The notes beneath the pieces were generated by a model. It saw only the letters and a program-made list of their open reading frames with translations, did no database searches and was not told the origin of the DNA. Made by a program: the position numbers and the translations under genes. Positions 1 through 8,685 of a stretch of 64,000 nt of DNA are shown here, one piece after another (within the stretch, counting starts at the first letter, position 1; each line of letters begins with the position of its first letter). Origin of the DNA: Gemmatimonadota bacterium (GTDB lineage: Bacteria; Gemmatimonadota; Gemmatimonadetes; Longimicrobiales; Gaopeijiaceae); assembly GCA_028875075.1 (NCBI GenBank), contig JAPPGF010000012.1, positions 461-64,460 of the forward strand, written 5' to 3'.

Positions 1-59
1 TGCATGTGTTAGGCACGCCGCCAGCGTTCGTCCTGAGCCAGGATCAAACTCTCCGTAGA
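1..59 (-). rRNA. rrs: 16S ribosomal RNA, 5' end only (truncated by window edge)
   Basis: Read on the minus strand, this stretch contains the universal 16S 5' signature AGAGTTTGATCCTGGCTCAG followed by the conserved ACGAACGCTGGCGGCG block and the start of helix 6. The AGAGTTTG begins at 52, so the mature 5' end should lie near 59. The rest of the gene is outside the window to the left. The fragment is too short for taxonomy. Confidence 0.97.
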
Positions 60-458
60 ATTTGAACAGCTCGACTGAACGCGATCCACGCTGCGGAGCA
101 CTCTGCTCCCGCTGCAGATCATGCGTTCGGAATTGCTACGTTGGAAACCCACGCACGAGTCGCCTCGTGCACCGGGAGGACGTAGTGCCTCCCGTAGTGG
201 GCCCGCCCACCGTACTCAACCTCGATTATCAATCAGCGTTGGAACGCCCCGCTCCCAGAGGCAGGGCAGACCGATGCGCCACCGCCGGGAAGCTGTCCCC
301 CCAGCCCTTGACGGCCGAGGGAGGGACTATGGAAGCGCAGCCGTCATAGAGCTTAGAAGCGGGCTGCGTCAGACCGTAAGGCTAACCGCGCGCGCTCTCT
401 CGTGTCAACGTGAGCCACGCTCGTCGGCGTTACCGGCTGAGCCAGGCCGGAGATTAAG
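60..458. other. rRNA operon leader region, no protein gene supported
   Basis: About 400 bases separate the 16S 5' end from tRNA-His. Short ORFs occur in several frames, but none resembles a protein and they disagree in frame and strand. The stretch holds the candidate rRNA promoter and the 16S leader. I did not see a convincing boxA antitermination motif. Confidence 0.6.
379..408 (-). promoter_or_regulatory. candidate rRNA operon promoter
   Basis: On the minus strand there is a perfect -35 box TTGACA (408-403), an 18-nt spacer and a weak -10 box TAGCCT (384-379). It points toward the 16S gene and would give a leader of roughly 310 nt. The perfect -35 upstream of an rRNA gene is suggestive, but the -10 match is poor, so this remains a candidate. 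Confidence 0.45.
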
Positions 459-533
459 GGTGAGCGACGGGACTTGAACCCGCGACCTCCAGGGCCACAA
501 CCTGGCGCTCTAACCACCTGAGCTACGCCCACC
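459..533 (-). tRNA. tRNA-His (anticodon GTG)
   Basis: The minus strand folds as a complete cloverleaf. The acceptor arms are GTGGGCG and CGCTCAC, the D stem is GCTC/GAGC, the anticodon stem is CCAGG/CCTGG around loop TTGTGGC, and the T arm is GCGGG TTCAAGT CCCGT. The anticodon is GTG. The extra 5' G (position -1, at 533) facing discriminator C73 is the identity element specific to histidine tRNA. The 3' CCA is not encoded. Confidence 0.96.
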
Positions 534-694
534 ATGGACAGCGGCCGGGGGCCATCAGGCTCGGGCGGCGACCAGACGCCGGCCGGCCGGCCGAGAAAGC
601 TAATCGCCGCCCGGCGGCGCCTCAACCGACGTCGTCCGACCTGAAGCCCTGCACGTATCGGCCGAACCACGACTCCGCCGCTCGGCCAGGGGCA

Positions 695-768
695 TGCGCC
701 TGGCAGGACTCGAACCTGCGACCCTCGGCTTAGAAGGCCGATGCTCTATCCAGCTGAGCTACAGGCGC
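695..768 (-). tRNA. tRNA-Arg (anticodon TCT)
   Basis: The minus strand gives acceptor arms GCGCCTG and CAGGCGC, D stem GCTC/GAGC, an anticodon stem TCGGC/GCCGA around loop CTTCTAA (anticodon TCT), and a T arm GCAGG TTCGAGT CCTGC. The discriminator base is A and the CCA is not encoded. It lies upstream of tRNA-His and the 16S gene on the same strand, but beyond the candidate rRNA promoter. Confidence 0.95.
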
Positions 769-984
769 AGCGGGGCTACGGGCACAGCGAGCGTGCCCGG
801 CGGAAGCTAGACGGGCGACCTGCCGCGGGCAACGGAGAGTCTTGTCTGACGACAAGTGAGGCTACAGGGGTGCCGGCCTCCAAGGGGAGATGAGGCTTAA
901 GGGCGGGCGCAGCCCTCGCCCCCGCGAGCCCCGTCCCAGCACTGGAGCACCCATGAGCTGTCCGCGCGGCCGAGCGGAGAGCCC

Positions 985-2193
985 TCAGAGCGGCGGCGCC
1001 ACCTCCCCGCTCACTGGTTCCAGCCGCACGATCGCCGTCGGCGGCCCGCGTCGGCCGTCGATGGCGAGGTAGATCAGCCCGTCCGGTCCTTGCCGGACGT
1101 CACGGACGCGTCCCACCGCGCCGGGGAGCAACATCTCGGTGCTCACCACGCGGTCGCCCTCCAGGGTGAGACGGGCCAGCCGCTCCCCCACGAGACCACC
1201 CACGAAGAGGCTGCCCCGCCACCAAGGGAACTGATCGCCCGTATAGAACAGCATGCCCGAGGTGGCGATCGAGGGGACCCACGCCCACACGGGCGACTCG
1301 ATCCCCTGGCGGTGCGTCTCTCCGCTGTAGACCGAACCGTCGTAGTTGATCCCGTGTGAGACCACGGGCCAGCCGTAGTTGGCTCCGCTACGGATCAGGT
1401 TTACTTCGTCGCCGCCACGGGGTCCGTGCTCGTTCTCCCACACTTCACCAGTCAGCGGGTGGACGGCGAGTCCTTGGGGGTTACGCTGGCCGTAGCTCCA
1501 GATCTCTGGTTTCGCGTCCGCGCGGCCCACGAAGGGGTTGTCGGCGGGGAGCTGGCCGTCGTCGTGAAGGCGAAGAATCTTGCCCTGGTGCTGTTCGAGG
1601 CTTTGGGCCGGATGGTCGGCCATCAGGTTCGCGGACGCACCCCGGTCGCCGACCGACAGGTAGAGATATCCGTCAGGGTCGAAGGCGAGCCGGCCGGCGA
1701 AGTGGGCGTTGCCCGCCGCCCAGGCGTCGGCGACGAAGATCTCCTCTACATCCACGAGTCGTCCGCCGTCGAATCGCCCCCGCGCGACGGCGGTGGTGGC
1801 GAGCGAAGCGTCCTCGTTGGGCTTCGCGAAGCTGAGATAGAGCAGTTGGTTGGTGGCGAAGTCCGGGTGAGGGCACACCTCGAGCAGCCCCCCCTGCCCA
1901 CGGGCGCGCACGTCCGGCACACCGGCTACCGGCTCAGGGAGCAGCCTGCCCTCGCGCACGATCCTGAGCCGTCCCTCCCGTTCTGTGACGAGCATGTCGC
2001 CGTTCGGGAGCCAGGCGATCGACCAGGGATTGACCAGCCCGTCGGCTACGGTCACGACCCGAAAGTTGTGCCGGGCGGACTCGTGGACCTCGGGATCGGC
2101 TTGCGCGGGCAGCTGGGCCGCATAGGCGAGGGTCGCGAGCGCCGCGAGACACGCCGCGGGACGAAAGGCGAAACACAGAGATTCGGATCGCAT
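985..2193 (-). CDS. exported PQQ-dependent sugar (aldose) dehydrogenase
   Basis: This 402-residue protein has an N-terminal signal peptide (hydrophobic core about residues 12-25, ending near LPAQA). A six-bladed soluble-glucose-dehydrogenase/YliI-type propeller follows. Family hallmarks visible are the opening VVTVADGLVNPWSIAWLPNG, the GQGGLL block, the SVGDRG motif, the GQRNPQGLA motif and the ENEHGPRGGDE motif. The last three belong to the PQQ and calcium site. Members oxidise aldose sugars in the periplasm and pass electrons to the respiratory chain. The ATG at 2193 is preceded by a strong GGAGGAG ribosome site. It is a single gene, transcribed away from the M23 lipoprotein. The exact sugar cannot be read from sequence. 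Confidence 0.9.
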   Translation of the reverse strand: MRSESLCFAFRPAACLAALATLAYAAQLPAQADPEVHESARHNFRVVTVADGLVNPWSIAWLPNGDMLVTEREGRLRIVREGRLLPEPVAGVPDVRARGQGGLLEVCPHPDFATNQLLYLSFAKPNEDASLATTAVARGRFDGGRLVDVEEIFVADAWAAGNAHFAGRLAFDPDGYLYLSVGDRGASANLMADHPAQSLEQHQGKILRLHDDGQLPADNPFVGRADAKPEIWSYGQRNPQGLAVHPLTGEVWENEHGPRGGDEVNLIRSGANYGWPVVSHGINYDGSVYSGETHRQGIESPVWAWVPSIATSGMLFYTGDQFPWWRGSLFVGGLVGERLARLTLEGDRVVSTEMLLPGAVGRVRDVRQGPDGLIYLAIDGRRGPPTAIVRLEPVSGEVAPPL

Positions 2194-2640
2194 AGCTCCT
2201 CCAGCTCCAGAGCTCGAGTCGGTGTCCCCCCGGGGATGCTACGGGATAGGATACAGCCTCTCGGCCGCTTCCGCCCGGTTTCAGGGCAGATTATCCGGCA
2301 ACAATTCCGGGACGTCGTCCGGCCTGAGCGTTGACCCGTCGCCCGTGCACTGTCCGTGCAGAGAGGCGCGCGCGCTCCGTCCGGGGGCCCGGCACCGAGT
2401 CCACACCTGCACAGCGTCGACGCCGTGCACTGCGCTGCCAGGCCGTCGACTCCCCGGGCGAAGGTATTCCAGTCTGTCTACGCGCCGTAGATTACGCGGA
2501 GCATTGTGCCCCCCGGACCCAGGGTTCGGCCGCCGTGGACGGGCCGGGTGCGGTGCGGCAAGGGGTTGGAGGGGCGAGGCACGCCGCCAGGACGGCGCGG
2601 AACTGCGCGAGCGCCACCGCATACCCTTCCCGCAACTCAT
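2194..2640. other. divergent intergenic region, no gene supported
   Basis: About 450 bases lie between the divergently transcribed sugar dehydrogenase and the M23 lipoprotein. The ORFs in this stretch are low-complexity, Arg/Pro-rich shadows. It must contain both start regions, but I could not pick out convincing -35/-10 pairs or a riboswitch. Confidence 0.5.
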
Positions 2641-4017
2641 GTGAACTGGACCGGAGCGACTCCACTGGGTACGAGGCTAGCTGCCGTGCTGGCGACGGGG
2701 GGCCTGCTGCTCACGGGCTGCGAGCAGGTCGAGCAAGTGATCGATGCACGCCGGGACCTCACCCCGCATGAGGCGTACGCGGCGTCCTTGGAGACCGCGG
2801 GTCTCGCCGGAAGCGCACTCGGAAGGGACTGGATGCGGGCTGCCGATCGGGCGCTACACGAGCCGCTGATCGTCGGTCTGCCCTACCGCGAGGAGGGCTT
2901 CCTGTCCGCCGACGCGCCGAGCGCCGTCGGGTTGCGTCTCGCACTCCAGCGTGGGCAGGTACTCACGGTTCGCACGAGCTTTTACGCGCAGGACCCGGCG
3001 CGTGTCTTCGTGGACCTGTTCCGCGTGCCGGCGCAGAGCGGCGACCCGCTCCGCCCGCTCGCGCGCGTCGACTCGCTGCCCGACGGCATGGTGTACGAGC
3101 CGTACCGCGACGGGGAATATGTCCTGCGGCTGCAGCCCGAGCTCCTGCGCGGCGGCCGCTATCAGCTCATGCTCTCGCTCGACCCTTCGCTGTCGTTCCC
3201 GGTCGACGGAGCGGACCCCAGCGCCATCGGGAGCACGTTCGGCCAGCCGCGAGACGGAGGCGCGCGCGCCCATCACGGGGTCGACATCTTCGCCCAGCGC
3301 GGCACCCCCGTGCTGGCGGCCACAGACGGGATCGCGTACCGGGTCGGCGAGACACCGCGGGGAGGGCGAGTGGTGTGGTTGCGGGACGAGCGGCGCGGAC
3401 AACGCCTGTACTACGCGCACCTCGATAGCCAGCGGGTATCCAACGGCCAGCGGGTGCGGCTCGGTGACACGCTGGGGTACGTGGGGAACTCCGGGAACGC
3501 GCGCACGACGTCCCCCCACCTACACTTTGGCGTATACGCGCGCGACGAACACGCGCGCGGGCCACAGGACCCCTTCCCCTACATCGTCCGACCCCGCGGC
3601 GCGCTCCCCGGGCTTCCGAGCGCGCCCGAACGCCTGGGTCACTGGGCCCGCGTGTCGACGGAGTCCGCGACGCTTCGCGCGGGGCCGCGGTCGCGAGCGC
3701 AAGCGCTTGCCTCGCTGCCCCGCCATACGCCCGTGCGTCTAGCTGCGGGGAGCGGCAGTTGGTGGCGCGTGCGCCTGCCGGACGGCCTGATGGGCTGGCT
3801 GCCGTCGTCCGCCACCGAGAACGCGGAGAGTGCGGTACGCGAGGAGGTGCTGGCTGCGCTGAATCCAGTCCCGATTCGCGCGGAGCCGGCGCCAGAGGCG
3901 CCGGTTGTCCAACCACTGCCGCCCGGCAGCCGAGTCGCCGTGTGGGGTGAGTTCTCCGGTTACCTGTGGGTGCGGGCGGGTGACGGGCGGCCCGGTTGGC
4001 TGGCGTCGCAGCAGTAG
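2641..4017 (+). CDS. M23 family metallopeptidase lipoprotein with C-terminal SH3 domains
   Basis: I take the GTG at 2641 as the start because it gives a compact lipoprotein signal peptide with the lipobox LLTGC. The ORF extends further upstream but without a plausible N-terminus. The 458-residue protein has a middle region of unknown fold and then a LytM/M23 zinc peptidase domain (about residues 195-320). The H..VD motif is HHGVDIF and the HxH motif is HLHFGVY. The C-terminal 130 residues look like two bacterial SH3 repeats (W[WV]RVRLPDGLMGWLP and YLWVRAGDGRPGWL). The predicted role is a periplasmic endopeptidase, or an activator, acting on peptidoglycan and tethered to a membrane. It is followed at once by another wall lipoprotein, RlpA, so they probably share a transcript. 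Confidence 0.88.
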   Translation: MNWTGATPLGTRLAAVLATGGLLLTGCEQVEQVIDARRDLTPHEAYAASLETAGLAGSALGRDWMRAADRALHEPLIVGLPYREEGFLSADAPSAVGLRLALQRGQVLTVRTSFYAQDPARVFVDLFRVPAQSGDPLRPLARVDSLPDGMVYEPYRDGEYVLRLQPELLRGGRYQLMLSLDPSLSFPVDGADPSAIGSTFGQPRDGGARAHHGVDIFAQRGTPVLAATDGIAYRVGETPRGGRVVWLRDERRGQRLYYAHLDSQRVSNGQRVRLGDTLGYVGNSGNARTTSPHLHFGVYARDEHARGPQDPFPYIVRPRGALPGLPSAPERLGHWARVSTESATLRAGPRSRAQALASLPRHTPVRLAAGSGSWWRVRLPDGLMGWLPSSATENAESAVREEVLAALNPVPIRAEPAPEAPVVQPLPPGSRVAVWGEFSGYLWVRAGDGRPGWLASQQ

Positions 4018-4025
4018 CGTCCCCG

Positions 4026-4586
4026 ATGCCCGCATGGAGCAAAGCGCCGCCGCGCAGCCACGAGTCCGGTGCTCGTCCGGGGCGCGTTCGGGCTCGAGCC
4101 GTCACGCTGGGTTTCTTCCTGGCACTCGCGCCGGCGGGATGCTCGGCGTTCGGTTATCCCGGCGGAGTGTCCGGACCGCTTCCCGCCTCTCCCCCGAGCC
4201 CCGACGAGCCCCTCCCGAGCACGTACGTGGTGAGGGGAGTACGCTACACTACACTCGCCTCTAGCGAAGGCTTCCGGGACGTGGGGATCGCCTCGTGGTA
4301 CGGCGAGCCGTTCCATGGCCAGCCGACGGCGAGCGGGGAGGTCTACGACATGTATGCGTTGACCGCGGCGCACCGCAGCCTTCCCCTCCCCACGTGTGTG
4401 GAGGTCCGGCGCCTCGACGAAGATCGCACGGTCGTCGTGCGCGTCAACGACCGGGGCCCCTTCGTCTTCGACCCGCGGGGGGACCGCATAATCGATCTGT
4501 CGTACTCTGCTGCGATGGCGCTGGATCTCGTCTGGCTGGGAACTGCGGAGGTCGAGATCCGGGCGCTCGACGACGAGCGCTGCTGA
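4026..4586 (+). CDS. rlpA: RlpA-family septal ring lytic transglycosylase lipoprotein
   Basis: This 186-residue protein starts with a basic region and a lipoprotein signal ending LAPAGC. The double-psi beta-barrel domain carries the RlpA hallmarks GIASWYGEPFHGQPTASGE, followed by AAHRSLPLPT and VRVNDRGPF, and the acidic catalytic-type residue of NDRGPF is present. RlpA proteins cleave denuded glycan strands at the septum. No SPOR domain follows, so this is the short form of the family. The ATG at 4026, just after the M23 stop, is preferred to the overlapping upstream ATG because it keeps the signal peptide short. Confidence 0.88.
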   Translation: MPAWSKAPPRSHESGARPGRVRARAVTLGFFLALAPAGCSAFGYPGGVSGPLPASPPSPDEPLPSTYVVRGVRYTTLASSEGFRDVGIASWYGEPFHGQPTASGEVYDMYALTAAHRSLPLPTCVEVRRLDEDRTVVVRVNDRGPFVFDPRGDRIIDLSYSAAMALDLVWLGTAEVEIRALDDERC

Positions 4587-4785
4587 AGCCGACCGTCTTA
4601 CTGGGCCTCGACAGCCTCACGCCCGCCGCTTCGGGGGTGCCCTAGCGTAGCCGTCCCGGAGAACCGCCTGCCGCTCGCGCCACCGTGCCCTCGCGAGTGC
4701 CCCACGAAGCGCAACTTCCGTGCTACTGTCGAATTCGAACGCCGGCCCACCCTCGCGCGCCGGCAGCCGAGGCGGCGCTTCCACC

Positions 4786-5352
4786 TCAGGCCTCGGCGCC
4801 GTACTCGGCCGCCCCCTCCCGCTCTAGCGCCCGCAACAGGAACATTACCGCGGTGATCAGGAGAAAGGCGGCGCCAGCCATCGTCGGTATGGAGACGAAA
4901 TCGAAGACGGCCACGTAGCGGGCGGTGCACGGTACCCCCTCGGCGCACATCTCGATATCCAACGTCGGCTGCCACTGGATGGTCACGTGGTACGCCGCGA
5001 CGAGCAGACCAGCGACCGACAGCGGGAGCGCGAAGCGCCACACCCCGGGATCTCTACCGATCAGGCCCACGCCCAGCACGAACACGAGCGGGTACATCGC
5101 GGTCCGCTGATACCAGCACAGCTCGCATGGCACCAGGTGGGCGACGTCGGACAGATACAGGCTCCCAGCCGCAGCGATCACTGCCGTGACCCACGCCCAA
5201 CCGATCGGGTGACGCTCCCGGCCGACAAGTGCTCGCACGACGAGCTTGCGGCCGCGGGGCAGGGCCAGCCCGGCACCGAGGCCCAGGCCGAGCGCGATCG
5301 CAGCCAAGGCCCAGATGCCGAGGGTCGTAACAACGGTCGCATACAACGCCAC
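4786..5352 (-). CDS. DsbB/BdbC-like disulfide bond formation membrane protein
   Basis: This 188-residue integral membrane protein has about five hydrophobic segments. The first redox pair is the typical CELCWYQR motif after SDVAHLVP, and the second is the closely spaced CAEGVPC pair seen in BdbC-type proteins. The family re-oxidises a periplasmic thioredoxin-like partner and passes electrons to quinone. Length matches BdbC (about 140) plus an extra N-terminal helix. No DsbA/BdbD partner is next to it. It is convergent with rlpA and divergent from the synthase at 5930. Confidence 0.88.
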   Translation of the reverse strand: MALYATVVTTLGIWALAAIALGLGLGAGLALPRGRKLVVRALVGRERHPIGWAWVTAVIAAAGSLYLSDVAHLVPCELCWYQRTAMYPLVFVLGVGLIGRDPGVWRFALPLSVAGLLVAAYHVTIQWQPTLDIEMCAEGVPCTARYVAVFDFVSIPTMAGAAFLLITAVMFLLRALEREGAAEYGAEA

Positions 5353-5929
5353 GCGCTACCTCCCCGTCTGTGCGGTACTCATGAGCCCGGCATTCTGTCC
5401 CGCGCCACGTGCTCAGGGCAAACCGCCATGGTGGCCCTCGGGAGTCTCTCCCGGCTGCGAGACGAGACTGGAGGCAAGGGTTGGGACGGCCATCGGGCTC
5501 GGGGCTGACCACGGACCATGAGTGGTGATATTCGGGCGGGGAGCGGAGGGGGGCAACGGGCGAACCGAGCGGATGTTCGCCGATTCGGCGTACCCTGATC
5601 CGGAGAGGGGAGACGAGCGTGGCCGGTGCTTGCATTCGACCGAGCCACCCTGGCACGGCCCTCTCGTTCTTGGGTTCGACGGGAGGGTTGTGGTTTGCCG
5701 TGGCGGAAGCACGGGCTGGCGCAAATCCCTGACGCTGGAGCCTCGGATTGACCTCGTCTCGGCCTGGAATACACGCCCCACTCATGGCTCATTCGTCGTC
5801 GGGGGTGACGCGGGGCAGCATAATGACCGGGACTGTACTATCATGGAACGGTCTGGACCCGCCGATTCCGAGGGGCGGGCACGCCCGAGCCCGATCGTCG
5901 ATCAGAGGCCGAACGCCTTCACCACGCGC
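5353..5929. other. 577-base divergent intergenic region, no gene supported
   Basis: The region separates bdbC (minus) from the synthase gene (plus). The ORF track extends the synthase back to 5522, but that extension has no family similarity and reads through noncoding-looking sequence. A weak promoter-like TTGACC at 5748 is present without a good -10. A TTCGACGGG string near 5675 resembles the tmRNA 5' motif, but no matching tmRNA 3' end follows. I see no known riboswitch. Confidence 0.45.
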
Positions 5930-7477
5930 ATGACCGGTCACGTACAGCTGCTGGATACCACCCTGCGGGACGGGGAACAGAGCCGCCACGTCTCCTTCTC
6001 TACCTCCGAAAAGGTGAGCCTCTCGGAGGCGCTGCTCGACTCGCTCCGCGTCGATCGGATCGAGGTGGCGTCGGCCGCCGTCTCCGAGGGCGAGCGCGAG
6101 GCCGTGACCAGGATTGCCGAGTGGGCGACTTCAAACGGTCATGCGGATCGGGTCGAAGTGCTCGGCTTCGTGGACGGCTCACGCAGCGCCGCCTGGATCG
6201 CCTCCACGGGCGTGCGGGTGATGAATCTGCTGGCCAAGGGGAGCGAGCGACACTGCCGTACCCAGCTCCGGCGCACGCTCGCCGCCCACCTGGACGACAT
6301 CCGCCGGACTGTCGATTCCGCACTGAGCGAGGGGCTGCGCGTCAACGTGTACCTTGAGGATTGGTCGAACGGCTACCGCGACGGTCCCGACTACGTATAC
6401 GCGATGGTGGAGGGACTGCAGGAGACGGGCATCGCGCACGTCATGCTGCCCGACACGCTAGGCGTCATGACACCCGAACAAGTGTACGACGGCGTCTCCG
6501 ACATGATCACCCGCTTCCCCGAGCAGACCTTCGACTTCCATCCCCACAACGACTACGGGCTCGCCACGGCCAACGCCATGGCGGCGGTCCGAGCCGGCGT
6601 ACGCACGCTCCATTGCACCGTGAACTGCCTCGGGGAGCGCGCGGGCAACGTGTCCCTGGCCGAGGTCGCGGTCGTGCTGCGCGACAAACTCGGCATGAGG
6701 CTCTCAGTCGATGAGGCCCGGATCACGGACCTCAGCAAGATGGTCGAGCGCTTCTCGGGGAAGTGGATCGCAGGTAACACGCCCGTCGTCGGCGCCGACG
6801 TTTTCACGCAGACCGCCGGGGTCCATGCCGACGGGGACAGCAAGGGCAAGCTTTATCAGAGTCCGCTGACCCCTGAGCGCTTCGCCCGCAAGCGCAGCTA
6901 CGCGCTCGGGAAGATGAGCGGAAAGGCGTCACTTGAGAGGAACCTCGAAGCGCTGGGCATCCACCTCACCGCGGAGGAACAGGCTAAGGTGCTCCAAAGA
7001 ATCGTAGAGCTGGGAGACATCAAGGCGACCGTCACGCCGGAGGACCTGCCGTTCGTCATCGCGGATGTCTTGGAGACGAACGACTACAGGCAGGTCGAGC
7101 TCCTCGCCTGCTCGGTCACGAGTCGGCTCGACGAAGGCTCGAGCGTGAGGCTCGAGGCCAAGGTGAATGGTGCCGTCCACCGCGCCTCCGGATCAGGGAA
7201 CGGGGGGTTCGACGCGTTCATCGACGCGATCGCCAAGGTCCTTCCCCCTTCGTTCGACTTCCCCGCCCTGGTCGACTACGAGCTGCGGATTCCAAAGGGA
7301 GGTCAGCCCAGCGCCCTGACCGAAGTGCTGATCACGTGGAAGGACGGAGATCGTACGTTCAGGACGCGGGGGATCCACGTGAACCAAGTGTTCGCCGGCG
7401 TCGCGGCGACATTGCGGATGCTCAACATGAAGCTTCAGCCGAGCGTGACGGCCCAGGAAGCTGGCGTGCGATCCTGA
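5930..7477 (+). CDS. citramalate synthase / 2-isopropylmalate synthase family enzyme
   Basis: The 515-residue protein opens with VQLLDTTLRDGEQS, the conserved DRE-TIM metallolyase start. HPHNDYGLATANA supplies the metal-binding HxH and NCLGERAGN is the conserved GERxGN-type motif. The C-terminal 130 residues form a LeuA-type dimerisation/regulatory domain (LDEGSSVRLEAKVNG, then GGFDAFIDAIAK). The family condenses acetyl-CoA with pyruvate, 2-oxoisovalerate or a similar keto acid. Substrate choice between citramalate and isopropylmalate synthesis cannot be settled from sequence alone. The ATG at 5930 is chosen because the family alignment begins there; the 651-residue ORF start at 5522 is rejected. 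No leuBCD neighbours are present. Confidence 0.86.
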   Translation: MTGHVQLLDTTLRDGEQSRHVSFSTSEKVSLSEALLDSLRVDRIEVASAAVSEGEREAVTRIAEWATSNGHADRVEVLGFVDGSRSAAWIASTGVRVMNLLAKGSERHCRTQLRRTLAAHLDDIRRTVDSALSEGLRVNVYLEDWSNGYRDGPDYVYAMVEGLQETGIAHVMLPDTLGVMTPEQVYDGVSDMITRFPEQTFDFHPHNDYGLATANAMAAVRAGVRTLHCTVNCLGERAGNVSLAEVAVVLRDKLGMRLSVDEARITDLSKMVERFSGKWIAGNTPVVGADVFTQTAGVHADGDSKGKLYQSPLTPERFARKRSYALGKMSGKASLERNLEALGIHLTAEEQAKVLQRIVELGDIKATVTPEDLPFVIADVLETNDYRQVELLACSVTSRLDEGSSVRLEAKVNGAVHRASGSGNGGFDAFIDAIAKVLPPSFDFPALVDYELRIPKGGQPSALTEVLITWKDGDRTFRTRGIHVNQVFAGVAATLRMLNMKLQPSVTAQEAGVRS

Positions 7478-7587
7478 AGCGCCCGAGCGCCGCAGCGAGC
7501 ACCCTCCGAGAGCGGCCGCAGGACCGTCTCGTTGCGCGCACCGAGACGGATGGTCATGCCGCCGCCCCGTGAGCCTGCCCGAGTGAA

Positions 7588-8685
7588 ATGAGCGGATCCC
7601 GCCTCGTCGCCTCACGGCGCGCCGTCCTGTGCCTCCTGCCTCTCGCCGTCACGGCCTGCGCCAGCGGCGGGCGCGGCGGCGAAGCCGCCCGGGTGGCCCC
7701 ATACGAACTCGTCTACGTGGCGAACGAGGCTTCGGGCACGGTTTCGGTCGTGGACGTCGCGCGACGCTCGGTCCAGGTCGTCGACCTCACGGAACTGGGC
7801 TACGGAGACAATCCGAGGCCGCACCACGTCGCTGTCGAGCCCGACGGATCTCACTGGTACGTGACGCTGATCGGTCGCGACCGGGTGCTCAAGTTCGACC
7901 GAAGAAACGAGCCCGTGGATTCGGTCACCTTCCAAGTCCCGGGCATGCTTGCCCTTGTGGGCAACGACCACATGGCCGTCGGCCGCTCGATGTCGGCCGT
8001 CAACGCGCCGCAGCGCGTCGGCCTGATCGAGCGAGGGTCGATGGCGCTCGAAGAGATCGATGTCTTCGTGCCCATGCCACACGCCTTGGCCGCTGATCCA
8101 GCGGGCCGCTGGGTCTTCACGGGCAGCATGCACGAGAACACGCTCGTGCGGCTCGATCCCAGCAGCGGCCGGGCCGACCTGACCCGCTTGACCGAAGGCC
8201 ACGACGATGCCCACGCGCTCATGCAGTACGCGGTTTCGCCCGACGGACAGACGCTCGTAGCGACGGCCGAGCGGACGGGCAAACTTCTCGTCTTCGATAT
8301 CACCGAGGCCCCGGCGATGCGCCTGACCCACGAGATCGACGTCGGGCCGCAGCCGTGGCACCCTGCCTTCACGCCGGACGGCGGCGAGGTCTGGTTCGCT
8401 AACCTAGCGGCCGACCAGGTCACGGTCGTCGAGGCTTCTTCCTGGATGGTGGCCGAAGTGATCCGAGGCCAAGGGATTGCGGAACCGCACGGGATCGTGG
8501 TCTCTCCCGACGGGAGCAGAGCTTTCCTATCCAATCGCAACACGTCCGGAGACTATTCGGGCCAAGGGCGGTTCGGACCTAGCGCCGGCACGTTGGTTGT
8601 GATCGACGTGCCCGCGCGTCGTGTGCTCGACGTGATCGAGGTACCGCACTACGGCGCCGGAGTGGCTGTGGCGGGAGCGCGGTGA
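7588..8685 (+). CDS. YncE-like beta-propeller lipoprotein
   Basis: This 365-residue protein has a lipoprotein signal with lipobox AVTAC, then repeated YVTN/NHL-like blades. Examples are LVYVANEASGTVSVVDVA, the HPAFTPDGGEVWFAN blade and the GIVVSPDGSRAFLSN blade. Such propellers bind ligands, metals or protein partners outside the cytoplasm, and the actual ligand is unknown. It is the first gene of a tight plus-strand cassette: its stop overlaps the GTG start of the next propeller gene by 4 bases. Translational coupling and a shared function are therefore likely. Confidence 0.82.
   Translation: MSGSRLVASRRAVLCLLPLAVTACASGGRGGEAARVAPYELVYVANEASGTVSVVDVARRSVQVVDLTELGYGDNPRPHHVAVEPDGSHWYVTLIGRDRVLKFDRRNEPVDSVTFQVPGMLALVGNDHMAVGRSMSAVNAPQRVGLIERGSMALEEIDVFVPMPHALAADPAGRWVFTGSMHENTLVRLDPSSGRADLTRLTEGHDDAHALMQYAVSPDGQTLVATAERTGKLLVFDITEAPAMRLTHEIDVGPQPWHPAFTPDGGEVWFANLAADQVTVVEASSWMVAEVIRGQGIAEPHGIVVSPDGSRAFLSNRNTSGDYSGQGRFGPSAGTLVVIDVPARRVLDVIEVPHYGAGVAVAGAR

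Noticed and set aside
2506-2640. Extended N-terminus for the M23 lipoprotein
   Set aside because: The extension is Arg/Pro-rich and places no signal peptide at the start. The GTG at 2641 gives a clean lipobox.
5671-5700. TTCGACGGGAGG string resembling the tmRNA 5' motif
   Set aside because: The expected tag-reading frame, pseudoknots and the matching tRNA-like 3' end are absent; the distance where it should lie is inside the synthase gene.
5522-5929. N-terminal 136-codon extension of the synthase ORF
   Set aside because: No domain similarity, and homologues begin at the VQLLDTTLRDGEQS block. The ATG at 5930 fits the family start.
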